Notes under the pieces: model-generated
Told to the model about the DNA's origin: nothing
Seen by the model: only the letters and a program-made list of their open reading frames with translations
Databases searched by the model: none
Assembly: GCA_023250635.1 (NCBI GenBank)
Contig: JAHFAI010000021.1
Span: forward strand, 1-35,759
Reading direction: 5' to 3'
From: Deltaproteobacteria bacterium
Lineage (GTDB): Bacteria; Bdellovibrionota_B; Oligoflexia; Oligoflexales; Bog-1112
DNA length: 35,759 bases
Shown here: positions 7,964-16,239 of the stretch, one piece after another
How the letters are laid out: every line of letters starts with the position of its first letter
Numbering within the stretch: position 1 is the stretch's first letter
Translations under genes and position numbers: made by a program

Positions 7964-8073
7964 AGCTTGAGAGGCGATCGGACTTAAAACGCGGTCACGT
8001 TTCTTACCGTTGCGGCACAGTCCCGGATTTTCACCGGAGTTCCCCTTGCTCAAGCTGAGCACCAAAACAAGCT
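7964..8073 (-). promoter_or_regulatory. Cobalamin riboswitch upstream of btuB
   Basis: On the minus strand this leader carries the conserved cobalamin-aptamer core: GGGGAACTCCGGTGAAAATCC, then GGGACTGTGCCGCAACGGTAA, and a 3' B12-box-like AAGTCCGATCGCC. AGCTTG (8073-8068) pairs with CAAGCT (7969-7964) to close helix P1, and GCTCA/TGAGC forms a peripheral stem. It is compact, about 110 nt. The btuB SD (AGGGG) and ATG follow 12-27 bases after P1 with no terminator stem plus U-run, so control is probably at translation initiation. Binding would be expected to lower BtuB and TonB synthesis when cobalamin is plentiful. Confidence 0.9.
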
Positions 8074-8204
8074 ATAGCAAAGAACATAACAATCGGGAAG
8101 CAAAGAAACTTCCGCTTGTATTTCAAACGGTTTCAGCTCTTGGGGTACTACCTATGCAACAACGCCACTCCATAACCACAAATTTAAATGTAGGTATTAC
8201 GATA

Positions 8205-8233
8205 TTGATTTCTTAGAATATTCCCATTATCTA
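8205..8233 (+). promoter_or_regulatory. Possible promoter for the acyltransferase-like gene
   Basis: TTGATT (8205-8210), a 17-base spacer and TATCTA (8228-8233) lie 35 bases before the ATG at 8269. Both hexamers match the consensus only in part. Between this and the riboswitch I see only A/T-rich spacer. Confidence 0.3.
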
Positions 8234-8268
8234 CTTTGTACCCTCTTAGAAATCAGCGGAGGTGTACA

Positions 8269-9843
8269 ATGGTTAATAGACAGATACAAATATGCTATAA
8301 TGGCGCATTGTTTTGTTTGCTACAGTGGTCATTACCGCTAGCAGCAAGCTCGCTCACCTCGACCTATGAGCAGATCGAAACACTTGCGGCAAAAATGGCT
8401 AAAATAGCCACAGAAAAAAGCGAACACCATCTGACTATTATCGATTTCTATCAGCATCTCTATGGCGACGAGCCAATTACTCCCGAGGTTTCAGCAGAAA
8501 CAAGCCACGAAGCAACTCAAGATACACCTCTTCTAACCGCAACAGCCCCTCAGACCCTACAAGCAGATGATCAGTTTCTGCAGGATTGGTACTCTCTCAA
8601 TAATCAGTACCAGCATATTTACGATGAATATATTATCCATAAACACGCCTATATTATTGAAACAGTCAATGCGCTTATGGAAGAGCGCTACTATGCTATG
8701 CCCAAGGACAAACAACGTGAGCACCGTAATATTTTTGGCAAAATGCAAGAGGAGTTCCATCTCTGGCAAGACCATAAACAAATGGTCGGTGATTTTGCCC
8801 TGGCAGAAGCCACTCGTTTGAAGGGGGAAGGCAAAGAGTGCTCCTTTCAGCAACTCCAGCAAAAACGCAAATATGCCTACGATAAATATTTTTATTTAGC
8901 GCGTGATTTCCAACACGAAGCCGGGGGTAAAGCGATAAAAAAAGCTGTCCTTGCGCCGGTTAGGATAGGTAAAATAGCTGGCCTTGCCCTTGCCTCTCCC
9001 CTCATCCTTTTGGGTTATTGGACAGGACGGCTGTTTAACGAGAGCCCCTTGTATACACTCTCTATGTATCTTACTCGCAAAATGGGCAAAGGCTCTGAGC
9101 AATTTAAAGAATTAGGGCTTGTTGGCAGAGAGCATCTACGACAACTTAAAACCACCCCTAAAAACACGATCAATTTGATCTTCCCAAATCATCGTAACGA
9201 TGTAGGCGATATGTATATGCTCGCCAGCTTGAAAATATCTCCGGCGATGATGTTTCTTAATGCTCAGATAGTAGCGGGGGTTGTCGATCATTGGGTTTCT
9301 AATCCCCTCGGCTATGTTCTTGCCAGTATTCCCGAGCTGGTCTCGGTTGGCCACAGCAAGGGTATTGGCGGTTTAAGTCCCACCGAGAAAATGCTCGAAA
9401 CCTTGAGAAAGGGGAAAATTCCTAACGTCATCAACTATCCCCAGGGCTTTGTCGCCAACCTCCATGAAGTGCTAGGCATAAGTCCTTCAGTTATGCCAAA
9501 ACTCGTCGGACCATTACTTGATGCTGGCTACAACGTGCGGGTATTCCCCGTTTCCTACGAAATCGAAAGCTCGTTTCTATGGGACAAAGAACTGAGCCGA
9601 GGCTTTGCGCCAATGGTGCGGGTCTCGAGGCCATTGACGGCGCCAATGGTAAGCGCTATTCACCATCTACAAACCAAAGTTAATTCAACCATGCCACGGC
9701 TCTTCGAGACCTTTATGCGTGCTAATTGGCTTGAATCTATTACTACCTACCCTGAACTGAGCATTAGCGAAATTCAAGAGCGGATCCGCCTAGCATTGGA
9801 CCTGGGCGAGAGCTTTTCCTTGCTGCCGAAAAAAAGTCTCTAA
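8269..9843 (+). CDS. Exported or membrane protein with divergent acyltransferase-like motifs
   Basis: A 524-residue protein. It begins with a signal-like hydrophobic stretch ending near PLAASS, then a helical charged region, a hydrophobic segment (about residues 220-250, GKIAGLALASPLILLGYW) and a C-terminal half that resembles the PlsC/LPLAT acyltransferase fold. FPNHRNDVGD (His308) recalls the NHX4D block with one extra residue, NYPQG (390-393) recalls the FPEG block with Gln for Glu, and VRVFPVSYE recalls the final VPV block. These changes mean activity is uncertain. The ATG at 8269 is chosen because GCGGAGGTG lies just upstream; the frame is open from 8236. A UbiA-family gene converges on it. 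It could be an acyltransferase acting on envelope lipids or a non-catalytic relative. Confidence 0.5.
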   Translation: MVNRQIQICYNGALFCLLQWSLPLAASSLTSTYEQIETLAAKMAKIATEKSEHHLTIIDFYQHLYGDEPITPEVSAETSHEATQDTPLLTATAPQTLQADDQFLQDWYSLNNQYQHIYDEYIIHKHAYIIETVNALMEERYYAMPKDKQREHRNIFGKMQEEFHLWQDHKQMVGDFALAEATRLKGEGKECSFQQLQQKRKYAYDKYFYLARDFQHEAGGKAIKKAVLAPVRIGKIAGLALASPLILLGYWTGRLFNESPLYTLSMYLTRKMGKGSEQFKELGLVGREHLRQLKTTPKNTINLIFPNHRNDVGDMYMLASLKISPAMMFLNAQIVAGVVDHWVSNPLGYVLASIPELVSVGHSKGIGGLSPTEKMLETLRKGKIPNVINYPQGFVANLHEVLGISPSVMPKLVGPLLDAGYNVRVFPVSYEIESSFLWDKELSRGFAPMVRVSRPLTAPMVSAIHHLQTKVNSTMPRLFETFMRANWLESITTYPELSISEIQERIRLALDLGESFSLLPKKSL

Positions 9844-9866
9844 GGGGTCATCTATATTAAGACCCC
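9844..9866. terminator. Possible shared terminator stem between convergent genes
   Basis: GGGGTC (9844-9849) pairs with GACCCC (9861-9866), spanning the two convergent stop codons. On the minus strand a run of seven T follows about eight bases after the stem, so a weak intrinsic terminator for the UbiA-family gene is possible. The stem is only six pairs. Confidence 0.3.
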
Positions 9867-10814
9867 CCAGGCGCTAATAAACGCCACCAGGCCCAGCCCA
9901 GCACAGAGATAGCTGATAGGGTCTTTTAAAGCGAGAACCAAGGGGTCGGAGCGCATTTCTCCTCGAGAAACCTTAAGCCAAATATGGCTGATCCAATAGA
10001 GCAGTACTACGCAAATCGGCCAGAGCAACTGGGGGAGGCGGTAGAGGTTTTGTACAGCGTTACTGTTGATGTAAAGAGCAAAGATTAAGACTGCTTGATA
10101 ACCGCTGACAATGCCAATGCTAAAAATAAAACGTAAATCCCCTAGTAGATAGCCCCGCCCAGGGACCTGGCGTTGTACCTGACGTCGAGAATTAAGCAAT
10201 TCCCCAGCGCGTTTAGCGAGCGCCAAGCTTAAAAAGAAAAAGATCAGGAAAGCCATAAGCCAGGTAGAAATAGGCACCTGGGTTGCTAAAGCGCCGGTAA
10301 ATACCCGGCAGCCATAGAGAAGGGAGAGCAAAACCACGTCTAGCAAAATAACCCGTTTAAGATAGCACGAATAGGCCAGGGTTAACCCATAGTACACTCC
10401 TAAGCTGACTACAACCGGCCAAGAAAGCAAGGAGCTTAACACAAAGCCAGAGATCGCAAAGAGAGGAATGGCCCAATAAGCCACCGATACGGAGAGCGCT
10501 CCTGAAGCAAAGGGGCGGTGGCGTTTATTTTCTTGTAAACGGTCGGTTGGCAAATCGATAACATCGTTAAGAAGATAAACACTCGAAGCAACGAGGCAAA
10601 AGGCAAAAAAAGCAAGAAAAGCCTGAGCAAAGATGCGCGCATCTGTCCACTGATGAGCCGCTAGCAGAGGGAGAAAAACTAAGATATTTTTGATCCACTG
10701 ATGCAGACGAATGGCGTGAAAAAAACTCAGCAGCCCATAGGGGCGAGCTGCAGCAGAGCAAGACGAAGACGAAGAAGCAGAGTGCAGGCTAGGGGGACTT
10801 ATCATAGACATCAT
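9852..10814 (-). CDS. UbiA-family prenyltransferase, like decaprenyl-phosphate phosphoribosyltransferase
   Basis: About 320 residues with roughly eight membrane segments. RLHQWIKNILVFLPLL near the N-terminus and the metal/diphosphate motif NDVIDLPTDR place it in the UbiA superfamily. The QWIKN start and NDxxDxxxDR spacing resemble the branch that makes 5-phosphoribosyl-phospho-decaprenol, not the quinone or haem branches. The second Asp-rich site appears as LLDVVLLSLLYGCR. A Ser-rich N-terminal tail precedes the first helix. The ATG at 10814 is preferred, with GTG 10820 or other nearby ATGs possible. In known pathways the product feeds arabinose or polyprenyl-sugar synthesis; no partner oxidoreductase or epimerase is present here. 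The subfamily call is tentative, the superfamily call firm. Confidence 0.8.
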   Translation of the reverse strand: MMSMISPPSLHSASSSSSCSAAARPYGLLSFFHAIRLHQWIKNILVFLPLLAAHQWTDARIFAQAFLAFFAFCLVASSVYLLNDVIDLPTDRLQENKRHRPFASGALSVSVAYWAIPLFAISGFVLSSLLSWPVVVSLGVYYGLTLAYSCYLKRVILLDVVLLSLLYGCRVFTGALATQVPISTWLMAFLIFFFLSLALAKRAGELLNSRRQVQRQVPGRGYLLGDLRFIFSIGIVSGYQAVLIFALYINSNAVQNLYRLPQLLWPICVVLLYWISHIWLKVSRGEMRSDPLVLALKDPISYLCAGLGLVAFISAWGVLI

Positions 10815-10909
10815 CAACACTCTCAGTTCTTACCGTGAGAGAATACACAGGAGGCTATCTTTGAAAGTAACATGGCGGGAAAAGCGCGCAGGAAGGCAGG
10901 ATATGCCGA

Positions 10910-11341
10910 TTATTCGCGGGAGGAAGAATCGGCAGGCGGGAGCGGTGCTTGTTGACTTTCAGCCCGTTGTTTGAACTTTTCCATCCAAACATTACGTCGG
11001 TAAAATTTACCGCGGAAGGCGCGATGCTGAGGGTTATTGACTAAGAAACCCCGTTGACCCGCTTCGTCCTCCACCCAGGTAATATGAGCGCCCTGGAGAT
11101 AGGGTAGAGAATCCCTATCCACAATCAGAGAAAGACTGCGGCTGGGATCGCTAAAAACCACCTGGTCGCCAGGGCCTGGGGAGTCGAAACTAACCCCATA
11201 GTAAAACCCATCGCAGCCCTTACCTTCGATATAGAGTCGTAACGAGAGACCTAGCCATTGGCTATTAGCCCGCTGCAACTCTGCTGCTGCTGCCAGGGCG
11301 CCTTCTTCAATGCTAATAGAATCACCGGGTTTTTCGCCCAT
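10910..11341 (-). CDS. HesB/IscA-family (A-type carrier) protein lacking the C-terminal CxC
   Basis: A 143-residue protein aligned by eye to A-type Fe-S carriers (IscA/ErpA/SufA, about 107-125 residues). It keeps IEGKGCDGFYYGVSF with the first conserved Cys (residue 43), SLPYLQGAHITWVED and FLVNNPQ. Canonical members end with a CGCG motif right after the NNP segment; here the sequence reads HRAFRGKFYRR and no cysteine follows. The tail is also extended. It therefore cannot use the three-cysteine site of IscA. It is divergent from the suf operon, with a 200-base shared regulatory region, which suggests a role in the same process. SD GAAGG is six bases before the ATG. Confidence 0.8.
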   Translation of the reverse strand: MGEKPGDSISIEEGALAAAAELQRANSQWLGLSLRLYIEGKGCDGFYYGVSFDSPGPGDQVVFSDPSRSLSLIVDRDSLPYLQGAHITWVEDEAGQRGFLVNNPQHRAFRGKFYRRNVWMEKFKQRAESQQAPLPPADSSSRE

Positions 11342-11393
11342 TTTATGCCTTCAAAGAGATTAAATGTCGACTGATTTGGTAAAGATAAACTTG

Positions 11394-11436
11394 TTGACAA
11401 AACTACGCTGGTAGCTAGTCTAGTGAGTCCTATATT
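11394..11436 (+). promoter_or_regulatory. Promoter/operator region of the suf operon
   Basis: A perfect TTGACA lies at 11394-11399, with a weak -10 TAGTCT at 11416-11421 (16-base spacer). A second possible -10, TATATT, lies at 11431-11436. The odd palindrome CTAGTCTAG (11415-11423) overlaps the first -10, where a repressor such as the IscR-type regulator encoded at the end of the operon could bind. The hexamers are visible; the operator role is inferred. The leader from here to 11541 holds no other feature I can support. Confidence 0.45.
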
Positions 11437-11541
11437 GATTCCTTCGCTTCTCTTTGCAAGGGAAAGCTCGAGCGATCCGCCAGCAAGGAATGCTACCCAA
11501 GAATAAACGTTTGTAATTACTACTATTTCTCAGGGTTTTCC

Positions 11542-12993
11542 GTGAAAAAAAAGAAAAAAAAACCGGAAGAGTTTTCTTCCCGCGAATATAAATACGGCTT
11601 TGTTACGGATGTAGCAGCCTTTACTTTTCCCGTCGGCCTGTCGGAAGACACCATTCGCGCTATTTCCACCCATAAGGGCGAACCTGAATTTATGCTGGAA
11701 TTTCGCCTCAAAGCTTACCGCTATTGGACCACCATGGTGGAGCCAAACTGGGCAGAAGTTTCCTATCCATCCATCGATTTTCAAGCAATTAGCTACTATT
11801 CAGCCCCTGAGGCAAATAAGGGTAAAGGCCCAAAAAGCCTGGAAGAGGTGGATGCGGAGATCTTAAAAACTTTTGAGCGCTTGGGCATACCTCTGGCAGA
11901 ACAGAAACGCCTGAGCGGGGTGGCCGTCGATGCAGTTTTTGACAGCGTCTCCCTCGGTACTACCCATCAGGCCGAGCTCGCCAAACATGGGGTGATCTTC
12001 TGCTCCTTTAGTGAAGCCGTCAAAACCCATCCCCAATTGATCAAAAAATACCTAGGCAAGGTGGTCCCCTACAAGGATAATTACTATGCAGCCCTCAATG
12101 CTGCGGTGTTTACCGATGGCTCCTTTGTGTTTATTCCCCCGGGAGTCGTCTGCCCCCTCGATCTTTCTACCTACTTTCGCATCAACTCAGCCGCAACCGG
12201 GCAGTTTGAACGCACCTTGATCGTAGCCGAAGCGGGCAGCAAAGTTAGCTATCTCGAGGGCTGCACCGCACCTATGCGTGATGAAAACCAACTCCATGCT
12301 GCGGTGGTCGAACTCTATGCGCACGCCGATGCCGAAATCAAATATTCCACCGTGCAGAACTGGTACGCCGGTGATGATGAGGGACGAGGAGGGATCTATA
12401 ATTTTGTTACCAAGCGTGGCCTCTGTCAGGGGGCACGTTCCAAAATTTCGTGGACCCAGGTAGAAACTGGCTCAGCCATTACCTGGAAGTACCCCAGTGT
12501 TATTTTGCAAGGCGATGGTTCAACCGGAGAATTCTATTCGGTGGCCCTTACCAACAAGCACATGCAAGCCGACACCGGCACCAAGATGATTCACCTTGGC
12601 AAAAACACTCGCAGCCGGATTGTCTCCAAGGGAATTTCTGCTGATCAGGGCAAGAACAGCTATCGCGGCTTGGTCAAGATCTCTCCCCAAGCAAGCGGCG
12701 CGCGCAACCACACCGTGTGTGATTCTCTCTTGGTAGGCGGCGAGTGCCAAGCCAATACCTTTCCCTATATCGAGGTGCGTAACCCCACGGCCAAAGTTGA
12801 GCATGAAGCGAGCACCTCAAAAATCAGCGCTGATGAGCTCTATTACCTCAAGACTCGGGGAATCGGCGAAGAAGCAGCAATTAGTTTGTTGCTCAACGGC
12901 TTTTGCAAAGAGGTTTTCAATCAGCTACCACTTGAATTTTCAGTAGAAGCAGTGCGTTTATTAGAAATGAAATTAGAAGGCAGCGTCGGTTAG
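11542..12993 (+). CDS. sufB: Fe-S cluster assembly scaffold subunit SufB
   Basis: A 483-residue protein, near the usual 470-495 for SufB. It contains the beta-helix core with [35 protein letters not shown] and [12 protein letters not shown]. The C-terminal region has [25 protein letters not shown]-type sequence; Cys402 corresponds to E. coli Cys405, which accepts sulfur, and the protein ends in LEGSVG as SufB does. SufB forms the SufBC2D complex in the cytoplasm, building clusters with SufC ATP hydrolysis. The start is GTG with AGGG upstream and a lysine-rich N-terminus. It is the first gene of the suf operon. Confidence 0.95.
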   Translation: MKKKKKKPEEFSSREYKYGFVTDVAAFTFPVGLSEDTIRAISTHKGEPEFMLEFRLKAYRYWTTMVEPNWAEVSYPSIDFQAISYYSAPEANKGKGPKSLEEVDAEILKTFERLGIPLAEQKRLSGVAVDAVFDSVSLGTTHQAELAKHGVIFCSFSEAVKTHPQLIKKYLGKVVPYKDNYYAALNAAVFTDGSFVFIPPGVVCPLDLSTYFRINSAATGQFERTLIVAEAGSKVSYLEGCTAPMRDENQLHAAVVELYAHADAEIKYSTVQNWYAGDDEGRGGIYNFVTKRGLCQGARSKISWTQVETGSAITWKYPSVILQGDGSTGEFYSVALTNKHMQADTGTKMIHLGKNTRSRIVSKGISADQGKNSYRGLVKISPQASGARNHTVCDSLLVGGECQANTFPYIEVRNPTAKVEHEASTSKISADELYYLKTRGIGEEAAISLLLNGFCKEVFNQLPLEFSVEAVRLLEMKLEGSVG

Positions 12994-13013
12994 ACCTGGA
13001 GGATAGACAGTTC

Positions 13014-13787
13014 ATGGATCTTTTACGAAGCAAAAACCTGTATGGTGGCTTTAATGGCCAAGAAATCTTGCGCGGTCTCGACCTGACGATTAAGCCGGGT
13101 GAAATACATGCGATTATGGGCCCTAACGGCTCGGGTAAAAGCACCCTCAGTCAAGTAGTCTGTGGCCACCCCGACTACGAAGTTACCGCCGGTAGCATCG
13201 AGTACGAAATCAACGGTCGGATGGTTGATCTGCTGCCACTTCCACCGGAAGAACGGGCGCGCCAGGGAATATTTCTGGCGTTTCAATATCCCATCGAATT
13301 ACCAGGGGTCGTGAACGCCGAGTTTTTGCGAGCTTCGTTTAATGCGGTGGTTTCAGCCCAGGGAGGAGAAGAACTTGATCCTCTCGACTTTGCGGATTTA
13401 CTCCAGGATAAGCTACGTCTCTTGCAAATGGATGAGCGTTTTCTTGAGCGGCAGGTAAATGTAAATTTCTCAGGCGGCGAAAAAAAGCGTAACGAAATTT
13501 TGCAAATGGCGGTACTAAACCCCCGTTTGGCCCTGCTGGATGAAACGGACTCCGGCCTAGATGTGGACGCTTTGAAACAGGTAGCCTTCGGAGTACAGCA
13601 GCTAAAAACCAGCGAAAATTCCCTGGTGCTGATTACCCACTACGAGCGTCTCCTGACGTACATTGTTCCTGATGTGGTGCATGTTTTTTCTGCAGGACGG
13701 ATTGTTTGTTCCGGCGACAAGACCTTGGCTCGTGAAATCGAAAAGCATGGCTTTGATCCCTTTATTACCTCCGTCAAAGCCAACTAG
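13014..13787 (+). CDS. sufC: Fe-S assembly ATPase SufC
   Basis: A 257-residue ABC-type ATPase. The Walker A is GPNGSGKST, the signature is FSGGEKKRNEI and the Walker B/D-loop reads LALLDETDSGLDVDAL; the KKRNE signature extension and ETDSGLD are typical of SufC as distinct from transporter ATPases. No membrane partner is expected: SufC binds SufB and SufD. It follows sufB after 20 bases, with a TGGAGG SD before the ATG. Confidence 0.96.
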   Translation: MDLLRSKNLYGGFNGQEILRGLDLTIKPGEIHAIMGPNGSGKSTLSQVVCGHPDYEVTAGSIEYEINGRMVDLLPLPPEERARQGIFLAFQYPIELPGVVNAEFLRASFNAVVSAQGGEELDPLDFADLLQDKLRLLQMDERFLERQVNVNFSGGEKKRNEILQMAVLNPRLALLDETDSGLDVDALKQVAFGVQQLKTSENSLVLITHYERLLTYIVPDVVHVFSAGRIVCSGDKTLAREIEKHGFDPFITSVKAN

Positions 13788-13799
13788 AGGGCGCAGCCA

Positions 13800-15188
13800 A
13801 TGAAACACGAGCCCCATAATCAACCAGAGCATCTGCATTTTTTTGCCTCGCTGGTGGCGTCAAACTTTGCCGCGCCTGAATCCCGCAGCCTTGCCCCCTG
13901 GTATCGAGCTCGCCAAGAGCGAGCCTGGGAGCAGGTACAAAAGCTTGGCTGGCCTCGCGGTAGCGATGAAGCGTGGAAGTATTTAAATGTATCGGCCGTA
14001 GCCCAGCAGGGCTTTCGTTTGCCTGAGGCAGCTGTCCCCGCCCCCCATGCAACAGTGCTACCAGCCGAGATTCTGGCGCTGCTCCCCCGGGAAGGAGCAC
14101 GTTTGGTTTTTGTTGACGGGGTGTTTATTCCCGAGCTGAGTACACTGGCCCTCTTAGCAGCCCAGTGTGTGATTAAGCCCTGGCAGCAGGCCTGCAACGA
14201 GAACGCCGCTGAGCTCGAACCCTTACTAAACCGCATAGATTCTGCTGTCCCGGGAGATTTCTTCACCTCCCTTAATGAAGTCCTGCTCAGCGGAGGTTTT
14301 TTTATTGCGGTTCCTGCCGGCAAAAAAGTAAACGAGCTGGTTCATGTTCTCCATTATTCCCGAGCAGCACGGGAGACAGCTCGCGGCATAAGCCAGCAGT
14401 TACGCTTTATGGTTCATCTGGCGCCAGGAGCTGAGTTGACCCTGAGTTCCACCTTTGTTGGCGAAGCAATTATTGGCAAAGCAATAAGCCCACCTGCCTG
14501 CACCAATGTGGTATGGGATTTTATCTGTGAAGCTGGTGCTCAGGGGCGGATTTTTCACCAACAGGTAGAAAACAGCACCACCTTTCACTTTGCTGCCGTG
14601 CGAGCCCTCGAGGAACAAAATAGCGCTTTTAAAGCGGCGCAGCTCTCTCTTGGCGCCGCTCTCTCCCGAGTGCATCTATGGCTGAACCAAAACGGTAAGG
14701 CCGCTCATAGCCAAGTTGACAGTCTTATGTTTGCACGCGCCAGCCAGCAGAGCGAGGTTAAAACCACCATGGGTCATAACGCTGCTCATGGCAGCAGCGA
14801 TCAATACCATAAAGCGCTGCTTGCCGATCAAGCTCGAGGGGTTTTCCATGGCTGTATCAAGATTTCAAGCTCAGCCACGAAAACCAACGCCAATCTGCTC
14901 AATAAGAATCTATTGCTTTCTGCAGGCTGTGAGATGGATACTCGACCCCAGCTGGAGATTGATACCGACGATGTTAAATGTTCCCATGGCGCAACCGTCA
15001 GCCAACTGCAAGCCGAGGAGCTTTTTTACCTGCAAAGCCGAGGTATCACTGCCGCCGCAGCCCAAGCCCTGCTGAGCCAGGCTTATATTGCTGAGTTTTT
15101 GCAGCGCATAGAACACCCCGCTATTGCCCGCTTGTGGGGTGATTTACTCGGGCGATTTCTTGGTAAAGAAGGGGGTAAGGCACCATGA
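13800..15188 (+). CDS. sufD: Fe-S assembly scaffold subunit SufD
   Basis: A 462-residue paralogue of SufB. The N-terminal helical part carries SDEAWKYLNVSAV, which is typical of SufD. The beta-helix part ends with DDVKCSHGATVSQLQAEELFYLQSRGI, in which the His of CSHGAT matches the SufD histidine important for cluster formation. It is somewhat longer than E. coli SufD (423). It starts 12 bases after sufC, and its TGA overlaps the sufU ATG by four bases, implying translational coupling. Confidence 0.93.
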   Translation: MKHEPHNQPEHLHFFASLVASNFAAPESRSLAPWYRARQERAWEQVQKLGWPRGSDEAWKYLNVSAVAQQGFRLPEAAVPAPHATVLPAEILALLPREGARLVFVDGVFIPELSTLALLAAQCVIKPWQQACNENAAELEPLLNRIDSAVPGDFFTSLNEVLLSGGFFIAVPAGKKVNELVHVLHYSRAARETARGISQQLRFMVHLAPGAELTLSSTFVGEAIIGKAISPPACTNVVWDFICEAGAQGRIFHQQVENSTTFHFAAVRALEEQNSAFKAAQLSLGAALSRVHLWLNQNGKAAHSQVDSLMFARASQQSEVKTTMGHNAAHGSSDQYHKALLADQARGVFHGCIKISSSATKTNANLLNKNLLLSAGCEMDTRPQLEIDTDDVKCSHGATVSQLQAEELFYLQSRGITAAAAQALLSQAYIAEFLQRIEHPAIARLWGDLLGRFLGKEGGKAP

Positions 15189-15646
15189 TTAGCCAACTTG
15201 ATTTGTATCAACAGGTAATTTTGGAGCATAATCGCAAACCAAAAAACTACCAAGAGCTTGATTCTGCTACCCACCAGGCCGAGGGCTATAATCCTCTTTG
15301 TGGTGATCATTTTAAAGTTTATTTAGAAATTGATGCTGAGCATCTGATTCATAAAGTTACTTTTACGGGTTCAGGCTGCGCGATTAGTAAAGCAAGCGCC
15401 TCGTTGATGACCGATGCCCTCAAGGGCAAAACCATTGCCCAAGCCAAGGATCTATTTACTGAGTTTTTGCGCTTATTAAAGGGTGAACTTGACCCGGCGA
15501 GTAAAGAACTACATCTTCTTGGTAAGCTCAAGATTTTTTCGGGCATTTGGCAATATCCCTCACGCATCAAATGTGCTGGCTTGTGCTGGCATGCCATGCA
15601 GGGAGCTCTCGAGTCCAGTAGCGAAAAAGTAAGTACAGAAGGATAA
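15185..15646 (+). CDS. sufU: SufU zinc-dependent sulfurtransferase / scaffold-like protein
   Basis: A 153-residue IscU-fold protein of the SufU type. Cys39, Asp41 (NPLCGD), Cys65 (GSGCAIS) and Cys130 (RIKCAGL) match the zinc ligands and active-site Cys of B. subtilis SufU (41, 43, 66, 128). The insertion between the second and third cysteines is the SufU hallmark and separates it from IscU. In known systems SufU receives persulfide from SufS and passes it to SufBCD. The usual partner gene sufS, normally next to sufU, is absent here. Confidence 0.92.
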   Translation: MISQLDLYQQVILEHNRKPKNYQELDSATHQAEGYNPLCGDHFKVYLEIDAEHLIHKVTFTGSGCAISKASASLMTDALKGKTIAQAKDLFTEFLRLLKGELDPASKELHLLGKLKIFSGIWQYPSRIKCAGLCWHAMQGALESSSEKVSTEG

Positions 15647-15650
15647 GACC

Positions 15651-16202
15651 ATGATTCAATTTCGCATTCAAAGCACCCCCAATCCTCGTGCACGAAAATA
15701 CGTGTTAGATCGCACCGTCAAGGCTGAGGGTAAAGTATCCTATCAGGCGAGTGACGACTGTGAGCATGTACCGATGGCGGCTGCCTTGCTTGAGGTTCCC
15801 GCTATTACCCAGGTACATTTGTTTGCCAACGTCTTGACGATTACCCAAGACGGAAATATGGATTGGGGACAACTCGATCATGTGGTGCAGAATTTAGTAA
15901 ATGAAAAAATAAGCGAGCATGACATCTATTTCGTCGATCATCCCGAAAAGCCTCGCTCTCTCAAAGAGCATCAATCACCTGAATTAACGCGTATCGAAGC
16001 AATTCTCGAGCGGACGATTCGCCCTGGTTTACAGATGGATGGTGGCGATATTGAGTTGGTAGAATTGGAAGACAATGTGCTCTCGCTGCGTTACTTGGGA
16101 GCCTGCGGCGGCTGCCCCAGTGCCATGCTGGGGACCTTGGAAGCGATCAAAGAGATACTCCGCGAAGAATTTCATCAAGAGCTCGAAGTCGTAGCCCTTT
16201 AA
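15651..16202 (+). CDS. Nfu-type Fe-S cluster carrier
   Basis: A 183-residue two-domain protein. Residues 1 to about 90 form the Nfu N-terminal domain (IQSTPNPRARKYVLDR, typical of mitochondrial-type NFU1). The C-terminal NifU-like domain (about 105-183) has IRPGLQMDGGDIELVE and the cluster-binding CxxC in GACGGCPSAM. It delivers [4Fe-4S] clusters to client enzymes. It starts four bases after sufU, in the same operon, and could compensate in part for the degenerate A-type carrier at 10910-11341. Confidence 0.92.
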   Translation: MIQFRIQSTPNPRARKYVLDRTVKAEGKVSYQASDDCEHVPMAAALLEVPAITQVHLFANVLTITQDGNMDWGQLDHVVQNLVNEKISEHDIYFVDHPEKPRSLKEHQSPELTRIEAILERTIRPGLQMDGGDIELVELEDNVLSLRYLGACGGCPSAMLGTLEAIKEILREEFHQELEVVAL

Positions 16203-16239
16203 AAAAATAACGGGCTTACTCTCGCAAAGGAACTACACG

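Noticed and set aside
8010-8216. A 68-codon plus-strand frame over the riboswitch
   Set aside because: It reads through a structured RNA and resembles no protein; the conserved aptamer explains the sequence.
12450-12804. Small frames in both directions inside sufB
   Set aside because: They overlap a clearly coding gene and have no independent SD.
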